Source of the DNA: an uncultured Clostridia bacterium
GTDB lineage: Bacteria; Bacillota; Clostridia; UMGS1883
Assembly (NCBI GenBank): GCA_947589005.1
Contig: CANPZO010000009.1
Coordinates: 1-64,000 of the forward strand
Length of the DNA: 64,000 nucleotides
Direction of reading: 5' to 3'
Shown here: in pieces, positions 1-10,172 of the stretch
How the letters are laid out: every line of letters starts with the position of its first letter
Position numbering within the stretch: position 1 is the first letter of the stretch
Notes under the pieces: model-generated
What the model saw: only the letters and a program-made list of their open reading frames with translations
Databases searched by the model: none
Told to the model about the DNA's origin: nothing
Translations under genes and position numbers: made by a program

Positions 1-174
1 TTTATGCCCTTGAACTACGAACGAAAATCACCCTCGGCGTACCTGTGTACGCCGTCGGGAGGGCTTGCTCGGCGGCATGGGCCGCCTGCGCGGGCTGATT
101 TTCGTCCGTTCTGCACGATTTTTTTGGACAGCCCCTGTGCCTCCAGATTACATAGTAGGTTTTTTTACAGCCCC
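1..174 (+). repeat. Family A 3-prime-end repeat, copy 1 (cut by window edge)
   Basis: This is the right half of a repeat seen repeatedly in the window. It holds the palindromic body: an outer stem ACGAAAATCA/TGATTTTCGT enclosing hairpins CGGCGTAC/GTACGCCG and GGCGGC/GCCGCC, then the right terminal repeat with T7 and ACAGCCCC, then the tail CTCCAGATTACATAG. A second ACAGCCCC at 167-174, read on the minus strand as GGGGCTGT plus an A-run, lies 8 nt from the stop of the hydrolase gene. The 78-aa open frame here is repeat sequence and not a gene. Confidence 0.85.
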
Positions 175-182
175 TTTCATAT

Positions 183-2111
183 TCACTCGACGTGTACGGT
201 AAAGGTCTTGTCCGCCACCAGGCGGCCGCTGTCGTCATAGGCCGCGGCGCTTATCTCCGTGGCGGTGCCGCCGAGGTCGGACAGGTCCAGGGTGACGCCG
301 TAGGGAACCTCCGCGGTCTCAAAGGACATTCCGCGCATACTGTACACCACCCGCGAAATGTTCAGGGGACTGTAGACAAAGGCCCGCAGCTCCACCACCT
401 CCGCCGGCAGAGTTATATTGTTGAAAAACTCGCAGTAGTACTCGCCCGTGTCGTCCTCGTCAAGGTCGTCCACATAACGGCCGTCGCTTCTCAGGCCCTC
501 GCGGACGGCGGTCAGGGCGGCGGGGCTGGCGGAAAGGTTGTAGTCGCCGTTGGAGCCGTTGATGTCAAAAAGCGTCATAAACTTAAGGTTGGGGTATTTC
601 ATGGGCATATAGGCGAAATAGTCCAGATACTGCCGGTATACAAGGGCCTCCCGCCCGGCGTCGCCGCTGTCAAAGGGCATACCGCCCTCGGCCACCATTA
701 TCGGCTTGCGGCTGCCGTAGGTCTCATATATATGGTCAAGGAGATTTACCAGGCGGCTGCGGTCCACGCCCTGGTCCAGGGGGTCGTTCTCCAGCGAATA
801 GCCGCTGTAAAGGCTGACGCCCACATAGTCCACATACTCGTCGCCGGGATAATATTCGTCCACGGTGTCAATGGGGTAGAAGTTGGGCGCCCAGACAATG
901 CCCACGGAGGGGGCGACCTCATGAAAAATATCCGCCACAAGCCGGAACTTTTCGATATATTCCTCCGGATTGGGGGCGTACCACTCGCTGGAGGGAAGAT
1001 TCATCTCTCCGGCAAAGCGAAGCAGCACCTGACAGCCGCAGTCCTCCAGGAACTCGGCCTGACGGAAGAGGTAGTCGTCGTCACGCACCATGCCAAGGCC
1101 GTTGCGGGGCTGCCACGCTATCTGAATGATATTACCCCCGTCGGGGTCAAAATAGGTGTCACGGTGCTTTTCCATCTCCTCGCCGTAGTCCAGATACTGC
1201 AAGCGGCAAAGGCAGGGGAAGCCGGTGAGATCCTCGGTGTTGGAGTAATAGGTGGAACCAAATACCACGCCGTCCCGAGGCTCCCCGGGCGCGCCGAAAT
1301 AATCGGCGGCGCTGTAGTCGCTGTCGTCGGTCTTAAAGTACACCTTCACCTCGGCGTCAGCCTCGTCTGCCATAATCGCGAAGCGCAGGGCCTGCTCGGA
1401 CTGGCCGGGAACCTGATACATATATTCCGAGGCCCGGCGGTAGCAGAGCGAGGAGCGGTGATAATCGCCGAGGGCCGCGTAGCATTTGGCAAGATTGTTG
1501 AACAGGAGGCCAATATTGTTGGCCTCGCCCTGGGCGAAGGTGGGCGCGAGGGCTACAAGCTGGTCTCTGGCCTCTTCCCAGTTGCCCTCCTCCATCTTCG
1601 CGAGGGCGGCGTTCCAGTAGTCCCATTCCTGTCCGGGCCATCTGAAGCTCTGGGCGGGGCCCTCCTCCACGCCTTTTATAAAGGCTCTGTCGGGGTCGGT
1701 AATAATGACCTCCTGGGCCTCGCCGTCCCATTCCACCGTGGCGCCGACGGCCTCCATAACTATACGTATGGGCAGGTATGTGCGGGAATTGATGATGCGG
1801 GCGGGAGCGTCGTTAACCACCCACAGGCCGTTTCTGTAAATACAGCTTTCGCCTATGGGCACGGTGACCGTCACGCCGTCCTTTTCAACTATGGCCGTGC
1901 GGCTGTTTCCGTCGTAGTCCACGGACGCGCCGTAGGCTTCCGCCGTGGAACGCAGCGGCACAAGGGTGCGGCCGTTTTCCACAAAGGGGATGCCGCTGTC
2001 CTCCGAAAAGCTGACCGGCTCGCCGTTGACCCGAACGCCCACGGCCATGGAAGCGGCGGGCAGGCCCAGCAAAACGGCCGCTGCTACGGCGGCTACAAAA
2101 AACTTTTTCAT
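183..2111 (-). CDS. Secreted GH26-like glycoside hydrolase with copper-amine-oxidase N-terminal domain
   Basis: A 642-aa exported protein, probably a cell-surface or secreted polysaccharide hydrolase. A signal peptide (residues 1-23) is followed by a copper-amine-oxidase N-terminal-like domain (about 26-138, with VRVNGEP and RTYLPIRIVMEAVGA), a TPR-like helical stretch (about 160-240), a TIM-barrel region (about 270-540) and a beta-rich C-terminus (about 545-642). RFAGEMN (Glu369) and VAEGGMP (Glu475) sit where GH26 enzymes carry the acid/base and nucleophile, and VWAPNFYP and YVDYVGVSLY also fit GH26. The substrate is unknown (inference: a beta-glycan such as mannan). The ATG at 2111 follows GGAGGAGATAAT and starts the signal peptide; the frame stays open upstream but that part is not protein-like. 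It follows pnp, separated by a hairpin. Confidence 0.72.
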   Translation of the reverse strand: MKKFFVAAVAAAVLLGLPAASMAVGVRVNGEPVSFSEDSGIPFVENGRTLVPLRSTAEAYGASVDYDGNSRTAIVEKDGVTVTVPIGESCIYRNGLWVVNDAPARIINSRTYLPIRIVMEAVGATVEWDGEAQEVIITDPDRAFIKGVEEGPAQSFRWPGQEWDYWNAALAKMEEGNWEEARDQLVALAPTFAQGEANNIGLLFNNLAKCYAALGDYHRSSLCYRRASEYMYQVPGQSEQALRFAIMADEADAEVKVYFKTDDSDYSAADYFGAPGEPRDGVVFGSTYYSNTEDLTGFPCLCRLQYLDYGEEMEKHRDTYFDPDGGNIIQIAWQPRNGLGMVRDDDYLFRQAEFLEDCGCQVLLRFAGEMNLPSSEWYAPNPEEYIEKFRLVADIFHEVAPSVGIVWAPNFYPIDTVDEYYPGDEYVDYVGVSLYSGYSLENDPLDQGVDRSRLVNLLDHIYETYGSRKPIMVAEGGMPFDSGDAGREALVYRQYLDYFAYMPMKYPNLKFMTLFDINGSNGDYNLSASPAALTAVREGLRSDGRYVDDLDEDDTGEYYCEFFNNITLPAEVVELRAFVYSPLNISRVVYSMRGMSFETAEVPYGVTLDLSDLGGTATEISAAAYDDSGRLVADKTFTVHVE

Positions 2112-2142
2112 ATTATCTCCTCCTTTTTCCTTTCCAAAGACG

Positions 2143-2171
2143 CGGAAATCCTGCCAAAGACAGGATTTCCG
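2143..2171 (-). terminator. Hairpin terminator after pnp
   Basis: Perfect 11-bp inverted repeat CGGAAATCCTG/CAGGATTTCCG with a 7-nt loop, 17 nt past the pnp stop. Only a short T-tract (CGTCTTTGG) follows, so termination may be partial and the hydrolase could be reached by read-through; no clear promoter is seen in the gap. Confidence 0.6.
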
Positions 2172-2187
2172 TTTCTGTGTTACCGTT

Positions 2188-4272
2188 TTATTCCTGGGGC
2201 AGGGCGTCCTTGCGAGAGAAGTTGTAACGACCCATGCGGTCAACCTCGATGAGCTTGACCACGATCTGGTCGCCCACGGAAACCACGTCGCTGACCTTTT
2301 CAACACGCTTTTTATCCAGCTTGGAGATATGCACAAGGCCCTCCTTGCCGGGCAGATATTCCACGAAGCAGCCGAAGTCCATGAGCCGTGTGACGGTGGC
2401 GTTGAACACGTCGCCTATCTTCACGTCGCCAGCTATGCCGCGGACGATTTTGACGGCCATCTCGGCGGCCTCGGCGTCGTTTGTGGCAAAGTAAACGGTA
2501 CCGTCGTCCTCGATGTCTATCTTTACGCCGGTCTCGGCGGTAATGCGCTGAATGATCTTGCCGCCCTTGCCGATGACCTCGCTTATCTTTTCGGGGTCGA
2601 TGCTGGTGGAAATGATTTTGGGCGCGTACTTGCTCAGCTCGGGCCGAGGCTCGGAAATGCAGGGGAGCAGGCACTCGTCAAGTATCTTGAACCGGGCGGC
2701 CCGGGTCTTGGTAAGGGCCTCGCGGATTATCTCGGGGGTGAGGCCGTCTATCTTGATATCCACCTGAATGGCGGTGACGCCCTTCTTTGTTCCGGCCACC
2801 TTAAAGTCCATGTCGCCAAAGAAGTCCTCAAGTCCTTGAATGTCCACCATGGTGATGTAGCGGTCGCCCTCGGTCACAAGGCCGCAGGAGATACCGGCCA
2901 CGGGAGCCTTGATGGGCACGCCGGCGTCCATAAGGGCAAGGGTGCTGCCGCAGATGCTGCCCTGAGAGGTGGAGCCGTTGGAGGAAAGCACCTCCGAAAC
3001 CACGCGCAGGGTATAGGGGAACTCGTCGCTGCCGGGGATAACGGGCACAAGGGCCTTTTCGGCCAAAGCGCCGTGACCTATCTCGCGGCGGCCGGGGCCG
3101 CGGCTGGGACGAGTCTCGCCGACGGAGTAGGAGGGGAAGTTGTACTGATGGATATAACGCTTGGACTCCTCCTCGTCTATGCCGTCAAGGAGCTGTTCCT
3201 CGCTTATCATGCCGAGAGTTACGGTGGTGAGCACCTGAGTCTGGCCGCGGGTAAACAGGCCGCTGCCGTGGGTGCGGGGGAGGATGCCGACCTCGGCGGC
3301 AAGGGGACGTATGTCCTCAAGGCCGCGGCCGTCCACGCGCTTGCCCTCGTCCAGTATCCAGCGGCGGACAACGTACTTTTGAAGCTTGTATATGGCCTCG
3401 TCCAGAACGGCCTCCTGCTCGGGATATTTCTCGCCGAGGGTCTCGTAAACGTGGGAATACACTCCCTTGAGATTTTCCTCGCGGACGTTCTTGTCGTCGG
3501 TGTCCAGGGCCTCGCGCACCATGTCGATGGCCACGGCCTTGACGTCCTCATACATTTCCTCGGGGACGACAACGGACTCGTACTCGAACTTGGGCTTGCC
3601 TATTTCAGCCTGAATTTCGCTGATGAACTTACAGATTTTCTGAATTTCCTTATGGGCGGCCATGATGCCCTCAAAGACCTTCTCCTCGGGAACCTCGTTG
3701 GCGCCGGCCTCTATCATGTTGACCTTGGCCTCGGTGCCGGCGATGGTCAGGAACATATCGCTGTTTTTGCGCTGCTCCTGGGTGGGATTGACCACTACCT
3801 CGCCGTCCACAAGGCCCACGGTGGCGCCGGCGATGGGGCCGGCAAAGGGGATGTTGGAGATGGAGATGGCGATGGACGCGCCTATCATGCCGGTGATAAC
3901 GGGGTCGTTGTCCTGATCCACGCTCATTACGGTGGCGACGACGCTCACGTCGTTGCGCAGATCCTTGGGGAACAGCGGACGGATGGGGCGGTCGATGCAG
4001 CGGGAGGCCAGAATGGCCTTCTCACTGGGACGGCCCTCGCGCTTGAGATAGCTGCCGGGGATTTTGCCCACGGAGTAGAGCTTTTCCTCAAAGTCCACGG
4101 ACAGAGGGAAGAAGTCGATGCCGTCGCGGGGCTTGGCGGAAGCGGTGGCCGTAGCGTGAACCACCGTGTCGCCGTAACGCACAAGGCAGGCGCCGCCGGC
4201 AAGCTGGGCCATTTTGCCGGTCTCAACGATGAGCGGGCGGCCGCAGAATTCGGTTTCAAAAACCTTGAACAT
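2188..4272 (-). CDS. pnp: Polyribonucleotide nucleotidyltransferase (PNPase)
   Basis: A 694-aa phosphorolytic 3-prime-to-5-prime exoribonuclease of cytoplasmic RNA decay, of usual length. Two RNase PH domains (about 10-215 and 310-540) flank the alpha-helical linker. A KH domain (about 555-615, VIGKGGKIIQRI) and an S1 domain (about 620-690, GCFVEYLPGKEGLVHIS) follow. The second PH core (DMDFKVAGTKKGVTAIQVD) has the acidic residues expected at the catalytic site. The ATG at 4272 follows GGAGGTACTCTT. It lies downstream of rpsO in the common rpsO-pnp order, and no promoter is obvious in the 160-nt gap, so expression from the rpsO promoter is likely. Confidence 0.97.
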   Translation of the reverse strand: MFKVFETEFCGRPLIVETGKMAQLAGGACLVRYGDTVVHATATASAKPRDGIDFFPLSVDFEEKLYSVGKIPGSYLKREGRPSEKAILASRCIDRPIRPLFPKDLRNDVSVVATVMSVDQDNDPVITGMIGASIAISISNIPFAGPIAGATVGLVDGEVVVNPTQEQRKNSDMFLTIAGTEAKVNMIEAGANEVPEEKVFEGIMAAHKEIQKICKFISEIQAEIGKPKFEYESVVVPEEMYEDVKAVAIDMVREALDTDDKNVREENLKGVYSHVYETLGEKYPEQEAVLDEAIYKLQKYVVRRWILDEGKRVDGRGLEDIRPLAAEVGILPRTHGSGLFTRGQTQVLTTVTLGMISEEQLLDGIDEEESKRYIHQYNFPSYSVGETRPSRGPGRREIGHGALAEKALVPVIPGSDEFPYTLRVVSEVLSSNGSTSQGSICGSTLALMDAGVPIKAPVAGISCGLVTEGDRYITMVDIQGLEDFFGDMDFKVAGTKKGVTAIQVDIKIDGLTPEIIREALTKTRAARFKILDECLLPCISEPRPELSKYAPKIISTSIDPEKISEVIGKGGKIIQRITAETGVKIDIEDDGTVYFATNDAEAAEMAVKIVRGIAGDVKIGDVFNATVTRLMDFGCFVEYLPGKEGLVHISKLDKKRVEKVSDVVSVGDQIVVKLIEVDRMGRYNFSRKDALPQE

Positions 4273-4316
4273 AAGAGTACCTCCATAAAAAATTATTTTC
4301 GGAGGGTCCGGGGCTT

Positions 4317-4356
4317 CACTTAGAAAAGAATAAACTTGTCCATCCTTTTCTAAGTG
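4317..4356 (-). other. Long hairpin in the rpsO-pnp gap (possible RNase processing site)
   Basis: Perfect 12-bp inverted repeat CACTTAGAAAAG/CTTTTCTAAGTG with a 16-nt loop, between the rpsO terminator and the pnp ribosome-binding site. It has no T-tract, so it is not a usual terminator. In Escherichia coli an RNase III stem in the same gap starts autoregulation of pnp; a similar role here is inference. Confidence 0.5.
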
Positions 4357-4387
4357 GCAGCTCTGGCCCCTCGCATGATTTAGATAA

Positions 4388-4421
4388 AGTGAAACGGAGC
4401 GCGGAAGTTCTCCGCACTCCG
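4388..4421 (-). terminator. rpsO terminator or attenuator
   Basis: Stem CGGAG-GCGGA/TCCGC-CTCCG (one internal mismatch, 5-nt loop) starting about 13 nt after the rpsO stop, followed on the minus strand by TTTCACTTTA. The weak T-tract fits partial read-through into pnp. Confidence 0.55.
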
Positions 4422-4434
4422 CATCCGCACCCTT

Positions 4435-4698
4435 TTACTTTCTCAGGCCAAGCTTTTCAACAATGGCGCGGTAACGCTCGATGTCTACCTTGGTGAGATA
4501 GTTGAGAAGGCCCCTGCGCTGGCCGACCATTTTGAGAAGGCCGCGGCGGGAGTGGTGATCCTTCTTGTACACCTTGAGATGCTCGTTGAGGTGATTTATC
4601 CTCTCGGTGAGGATAGCGATCTGCACCTCGGGAGATCCGGTGTCGCCCTCGTGGAGCTTGTAGGCGTCGATAATAGCCTGTTTCTGTTCTTTCTGCAT
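4435..4698 (-). CDS. rpsO: 30S ribosomal protein S15
   Basis: An 87-aa S15, full length. It binds the 16S rRNA central domain early in 30S assembly. Family signatures include [17 protein letters not shown] near the N-terminus and [21 protein letters not shown] in the middle, including the rRNA-contacting HHSRRGLL segment. The ATG at 4698 is preceded by GGAGGTGC. A consensus promoter (4798-4826) and a GC-rich leader of about 90 nt precede the gene; S15 controls its own leader in many bacteria. pnp is downstream. Confidence 0.97.
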   Translation of the reverse strand: MQKEQKQAIIDAYKLHEGDTGSPEVQIAILTERINHLNEHLKVYKKDHHSRRGLLKMVGQRRGLLNYLTKVDIERYRAIVEKLGLRK

Positions 4699-4790
4699 TA
4701 AAAATGCACCTCCATAAATATTTGCACAACCTCCGCGCGACTGCGGACGGGGTCGGAGAAGCCCCGTTCATGGCCGCGGGATAATATGCC
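4699..4790 (-). promoter_or_regulatory. Structured rpsO 5-prime leader
   Basis: About 90 transcribed nt between the promoter and the rpsO start, containing GC-rich self-complementary blocks (for example ACGGGG and CCCCGT at about 4748-4769). Candidate S15 autoregulatory element by analogy; S15 leader types differ between phyla and I cannot assign a known one. Confidence 0.35.
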
Positions 4791-4797
4791 ATTAGTG

Positions 4798-4826
4798 AGT
4801 ATATCACTAAAATCCGCGCTTGTCAA
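4798..4826 (-). promoter_or_regulatory. Sigma-A promoter of rpsO
   Basis: TTGACA, 17 nt, TATACT on the minus strand, about 100 nt upstream of the rpsO start. Confidence 0.85.
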
Positions 4827-4844
4827 GTAGAAACGTGAAAAAAT

Positions 4845-6473
<1,629 letters not shown>

Positions 6474-6511
6474 TTCTTATCGTCCTTTCCTGATTATTAC
6501 CTTCAATTTTT

Positions 6512-6539
6512 ATTATACAACTTTTTTCGGGTTTGTCAA
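6512..6539 (-). promoter_or_regulatory. Sigma-A promoter of pruA
   Basis: TTGACA, 16 nt, TATAAT on the minus strand; the -35 lies only 8 nt past the stop of the upstream LRR gene. Confidence 0.85.
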
Positions 6540-6546
6540 CACCTTT

Positions 6547-7950
6547 TTAGGCTTCCAGACGCACCGCTTTGGACTTGCAGAGGGGCCTGAGATTTTCGTC
6601 CCAGTAAAATGCCCTGACGTATTTGACGCCCGGTTCGCTGAGCTCCGCCGCGCCGTCCTCCGCGCGGACGGTGTCCATCAGCTCCATACCGCCGCCGTAG
6701 GCCGCGATGAACATTCCGCCGGCGCCGGTGTTCATGGATTTTATTTCAATCACGGTTCCGCCGTCGGAGCGGACGGCCTCGAGACAGATCACCTCGGGCA
6801 AATCCCAGTCGTCGGGCACGAAGGTCAGCCCGTTTTCGGCGGCGTACCTGTCCGCCGCGCAGCCGGCCAAACCGCCGTAAAGAGTAACTCCGCCGTCAAA
6901 GGCCCCTTCGCCTATGCCGCTCAGCCCCGAGGGGAGGACGGCGCTGTCAAGGCGCGTCCCGGCAAAGGCGCCGCCGCCCACGGCCGTCACCGAGGCGGGG
7001 ATTTCCACCGAACGGGAAGCCAGATTTTCCAGGCCGGAAAAAGCGCCGCTCCCTATATACGTAACTCCGCCGCCGACAACGACCTTGTTCACCGCGCCCC
7101 TGAGCGCGGCCCAAGGCGCGTCATCGGGGCCGTCAAAGTCGGGCATCGCTCCCGCGCCGCTGACGGTGAGAACGCCGTCCTCAAGGGACCAGCTAAGCCC
7201 GCCGGCCAAGCTGCCGCCGCCGGAGAGGGCCTCCACATTCAATTCAAGGCTCACATCGCCGTCAAAGCCTTCGGCGGCATAATAGCCGGAAGGCGCCGCT
7301 ATCCTGCCGAGCACCGTTGACGGGCCCGCGTAGGCGGTGTCGGGCCGTCCGTTCCAGACCACGGGCATCGGCACCCACAGGCCGGATTCCGAAAGGCAGC
7401 GGACCGAGTCCGGCAGACCGGCGGCCTCCAGCTGTCTGACGGAAACGGGGTCGGGGACGGCGACATCCTGTAAATAAAGGGTATACGACCGGTTGTCCAC
7501 CCTCTCCGCCATCCGGCGCTCTATCACCATATCCTCGACCGTGTCGAACAGGGACTGAAAGTCCGGGTGAATTCGGTTTTCCTCGGCATAGTCCGCGGCC
7601 TCGGGAAAGGCCGACGTCAACGCCGACTGTATCCCCAGGAAGCGGTCGGCGTTGGAGACCGCTTTCATGTTCTCGAAAAATATATCCTGAAAATTCTTCT
7701 CGGTTATGGGGCTTATGAGGTTATCGTAATAAAAAGAGCGCTGCATCGCCCTCAGAAAGTCCAGCACCAAAATCTCGTTCACCCCGTCCTCAAAGCCCTC
7801 GTCCAGGACCTTCAGGATAAAATCGGGGTTGGTTTTCGCAAAATACATATAAGCGTCGCGGACGGTATACTCCTCTGCGGCAAGGGTGACCGACGGCAGC
7901 GCCCCGATGAGCAGCACCGCCGCGGCGACAAATGAAATCAGCTTTTTCAT
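6547..7950 (-). CDS. Secreted protein with BspA-type leucine-rich repeats
   Basis: A 467-aa exported protein of unknown function. A signal peptide (about 1-22) precedes an alpha-helical N-terminal region (25-200) without recognised domain. At about 250-385 there are BspA/LRR_5-type repeats: a typical LSWSLEDGVLTVSGAGAMPD opener, then SGAFSGLENL and GGAFAGTRLD, ending in the cap AADRYAAENGLTF. The C-terminal 80 residues look beta-rich. Such repeats are common in surface proteins of gut Clostridia and usually bind ligands or surfaces. No sorting motif or transmembrane anchor is seen, so it is probably released or held by wall interactions. The ATG at 7950 follows AAGGAGAT and begins the signal peptide. 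It is divergent from the next gene. Confidence 0.75.
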   Translation of the reverse strand: MKKLISFVAAAVLLIGALPSVTLAAEEYTVRDAYMYFAKTNPDFILKVLDEGFEDGVNEILVLDFLRAMQRSFYYDNLISPITEKNFQDIFFENMKAVSNADRFLGIQSALTSAFPEAADYAEENRIHPDFQSLFDTVEDMVIERRMAERVDNRSYTLYLQDVAVPDPVSVRQLEAAGLPDSVRCLSESGLWVPMPVVWNGRPDTAYAGPSTVLGRIAAPSGYYAAEGFDGDVSLELNVEALSGGGSLAGGLSWSLEDGVLTVSGAGAMPDFDGPDDAPWAALRGAVNKVVVGGGVTYIGSGAFSGLENLASRSVEIPASVTAVGGGAFAGTRLDSAVLPSGLSGIGEGAFDGGVTLYGGLAGCAADRYAAENGLTFVPDDWDLPEVICLEAVRSDGGTVIEIKSMNTGAGGMFIAAYGGGMELMDTVRAEDGAAELSEPGVKYVRAFYWDENLRPLCKSKAVRLEA

Positions 7951-7989
7951 GACATATCTCCTTAAAAATAAGTATATTTTTCCTTCATA

Positions 7990-8018
7990 ATTATACACCA
8001 AACGCCGGACATTGTCAA
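7990..8018 (-). promoter_or_regulatory. Sigma-A promoter of the LRR protein gene
   Basis: Perfect TTGACA, 17 nt, TATAAT on the minus strand, about 40 nt upstream of the start codon. It is arranged back to back with the promoter at 8049-8077. Confidence 0.88.
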
Positions 8019-8048
8019 TGAAAAAGCGGCGAATATTTAAAAAACCTA

Positions 8049-8077
8049 TTGCTTTTCCGAAAAAAACAATGTATAAT
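8049..8077 (+). promoter_or_regulatory. Sigma-A promoter of the duplicated-domain secreted protein
   Basis: TTGCTT, 17 nt, TATAAT. Transcription would start near 8084, leaving an untranslated leader of about 187 nt. Confidence 0.75.
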
Positions 8078-8191
8078 GTATAATGTAAGAAGAGCAATAA
8101 TATGTGGGAGAAAAAATTTCCCGAAAAAAATTTAAAAATCTTGGAACTTTTTTGACTGCGGCCCCGTCTAAAGGACGTAACGCAACAGGCA

Positions 8192-8223
8192 GGAGGGTCG
8201 GGAGGCCGGAAATCCCGCCCTCC
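8192..8223 (+). other. Strong hairpin in the leader of the 8272 gene
   Basis: GGAGGGTCGGGA pairs with TCCCGCCCTCC (one bulged base) in the leader, about 50 nt before the start codon. No T-tract follows. It may stabilise or regulate the mRNA; no known riboswitch consensus is recognised. The rest of the 7951-8271 gap holds only the two promoters. Confidence 0.4.
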
Positions 8224-8271
8224 CGCCGACACTACATAATTTTCAGCATCAATGCGGAAAGGAAGAAAACC

Positions 8272-9786
8272 ATGAAAAAGACGACTAAGAAAGCCATCGC
8301 CATACTGTCGGCAGCCGCGGTGCTGTCATGCGGCTCCGTTTACGCCGCCGAATACGATTACGGTATAGCAAACCCCATGCTGCCGACGGGGGAGGTAGAG
8401 ATTATGCCGGTGCCCGATATCGACTGCGGATACCTTAAGGGTACGATGACCGTCGCGGAAATCGGCGAGACTATCGTTGGCGAGGACGACACCCGCCTTT
8501 ACAAGGCCGACGGCGCCTTTATCCTCAACGACAGGGGCCAGGCCCTGACCTACGACGACATCAAGGCCGGAGATAAGCTGACCTACTACGTTGACGGCGG
8601 CGCACCCATGACCTTACAGCTGCCGGTGCACTACAGCCCCGCCGTGATAGTCGTGGCGACCGAGGGTTCCTATACGGAACAGGTCATCGGCGTATTTGAC
8701 GAGGACGGTTTGGCCGAGGACGAGAGCCTGAAGCTGAACTACGACCTGTCCACGCCCTATTTCAGCCACACCCGTGAGGCCGCCTTCATCAGCGGCAAGG
8801 CGTTGGTGCTTTACGAAAACACCACCCGCAGTATTCCTCCGCAGACCAGCCCCATCGCCATCGTCAAGCTGGCTGACGACGAGAACATTCCGCCCTTCAT
8901 GGGTCACGGCCCGCAGGCGCCCGAGGCCGCGGCGCCGGCTTATATCACCGGCTCCTTTGAGGTCGGCGAGAACGGCGAGACCCTCGTCAATAAATTTGAC
9001 GAGACCCATGTGGAAACGCGCATTTACAAAAACGAAAACACCCTCATCATCAACAAGCAGGGCGAGCAAAAGACCTTTGACGACATCAAGGCCGGCGACC
9101 GCATAATTTATTATGTGAACGCCGACGGGCCCATGACCCTTCAGTATCCCCCTCACTATACCGCCGAGCTTATCATCATTGACGACGGTGAGGACGTAAG
9201 TGCTATCCTGGGCAATTTTGACGGCGACCTCCTCGACGCGGCCGCGTCCCTCGCCCTCCACATCGGCGAAAACACCAAGATATACGGCGCCGACGGCTTT
9301 AACGGCGGCACGGCCGTTGTCCTTTACAACTTTGCGACGATGAGCATCCCCGCCCAGACCACCCCCATCGCCGTCGTTGTTATGGCCAATCAGCCCAAGG
9401 CCCCCAGCCCCGCGGACATCGTGCCCGACATGACCGGAATAAAAAAGATAGCCGCGGGCGACAAGGTCCTCGACTATATCCCCGTGACCGTAAACGGCGT
9501 GCAGATGCTGCCTGTCCGCGAGGTGGCCGAGGCTCTGGGTTATGAGGTCACATGGAACGCCGAAAACCGCAGCGTGACCGTGGGCTTTGCCGGCTTCGCC
9601 ATCGATGAGGACAGCTACGCTTTCGCAAAAATGGCCGCCCAGCCTCTGGGTCAGGCTCCCGTGCTCATCGGTCTGCCCGGCGCGTCCTCCGCTCTGACCT
9701 ATGTGCCCGCCGCCTTCTTCACTGCCATCATGAACTGCCAGATGACCGTAAGCGGCGACACCCTTGTTATAACTCCCGAGGGCTAA
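8272..9786 (+). CDS. Secreted protein with tandem duplicated domain and copper-amine-oxidase-like C-terminus
   Basis: A 504-aa exported protein of unknown function. After the signal peptide (1-26) come two homologous blocks of about 160 residues (about 52-210 and 222-385). Each carries the sequence order LKGTM or ITGSF, then a TRLYK or TRIYK turn, then FDDIKAGDRIIYYV (YDDIKAGDKLTYYV in the first copy), MTLQ, and finally SIPPQT or SIPAQT. The C-terminal 120 residues (VTVNGVQMLPVREVAEALGY) resemble the copper-amine-oxidase N-terminal/stalk domain of clostridial surface proteins. The ATG at 8272 follows GGAAAGGAAG and starts a clean signal peptide; the frame is open back to 8104 but that part is the leader. 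Confidence 0.7.
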   Translation: MKKTTKKAIAILSAAAVLSCGSVYAAEYDYGIANPMLPTGEVEIMPVPDIDCGYLKGTMTVAEIGETIVGEDDTRLYKADGAFILNDRGQALTYDDIKAGDKLTYYVDGGAPMTLQLPVHYSPAVIVVATEGSYTEQVIGVFDEDGLAEDESLKLNYDLSTPYFSHTREAAFISGKALVLYENTTRSIPPQTSPIAIVKLADDENIPPFMGHGPQAPEAAAPAYITGSFEVGENGETLVNKFDETHVETRIYKNENTLIINKQGEQKTFDDIKAGDRIIYYVNADGPMTLQYPPHYTAELIIIDDGEDVSAILGNFDGDLLDAAASLALHIGENTKIYGADGFNGGTAVVLYNFATMSIPAQTTPIAVVVMANQPKAPSPADIVPDMTGIKKIAAGDKVLDYIPVTVNGVQMLPVREVAEALGYEVTWNAENRSVTVGFAGFAIDEDSYAFAKMAAQPLGQAPVLIGLPGASSALTYVPAAFFTAIMNCQMTVSGDTLVITPEG

Positions 9787-9853
9787 GGCGCCACATATGA
9801 AAAAATAGCCCCTGTCCCCAGGGAATAATAAACAAATATATGTAAAAAATTCG

Positions 9854-10160
9854 CTCTGTAACTTGGAGGCACGGGGGCTGTCCAAAAAAATCGCGCAGAA
9901 CGGACGAAAATCAGCCCGCGCAGGCGGCCCAAGCCGCCGAGCAGGCCCTCCCGACGGCGTACACAGGTACGCCGAGTGGTGATTTTCGTTCGTAGTTCAA
10001 GGGCATAAATTAAAAAGAAAAACCGTCTTTTTCTTGTAAAAAGACGGCTTTTCCACATTAATTCATAGTTTTGATTTTTGCGGAGCTTATCTACACATAA
10101 ATATGTCTTAAATAAATCATTTCGGCCCTTGAACGGTCTGCGCGACTTTTTTACGGCCCC
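9854..10160 (-). repeat. Family A repeat, copy 2 (full length)
   Basis: Complete copy in the orientation of the M23 peptidase gene, its left end (GGGGCCGTAAAAAAG) 12 nt after that stop codon. On the minus strand it reads: terminal repeat, GTTCAAGGGC, AT-rich spacer, terminator-like hairpin (AAAGCCGTCTTTTT/AAAAAGACGGTTTTT), GCCCTTGAAC, palindromic body, right terminal repeat and tail. It fills most of the 9787-10172 gap. Confidence 0.85.
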
Positions 10161-10172
10161 TTTTTTACCACC

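Noticed and set aside
192-2252. Long plus-strand open frame opposite the GH26-like gene, and similar long frames opposite pnp, pruA, carB and others
   Set aside because: GC-rich codon use keeps the antisense frame open; the translations are Gly/Val/His-rich, lack ribosome-binding sites and match nothing, while the minus-strand products are clear families.
8101-8154. 17-codon open frame MWEKKFPEKNLKILELF in the leader of the 8272 gene, as a leader peptide
   Set aside because: No convincing ribosome-binding site, no run of regulatory codons, and no terminator pairing with it.
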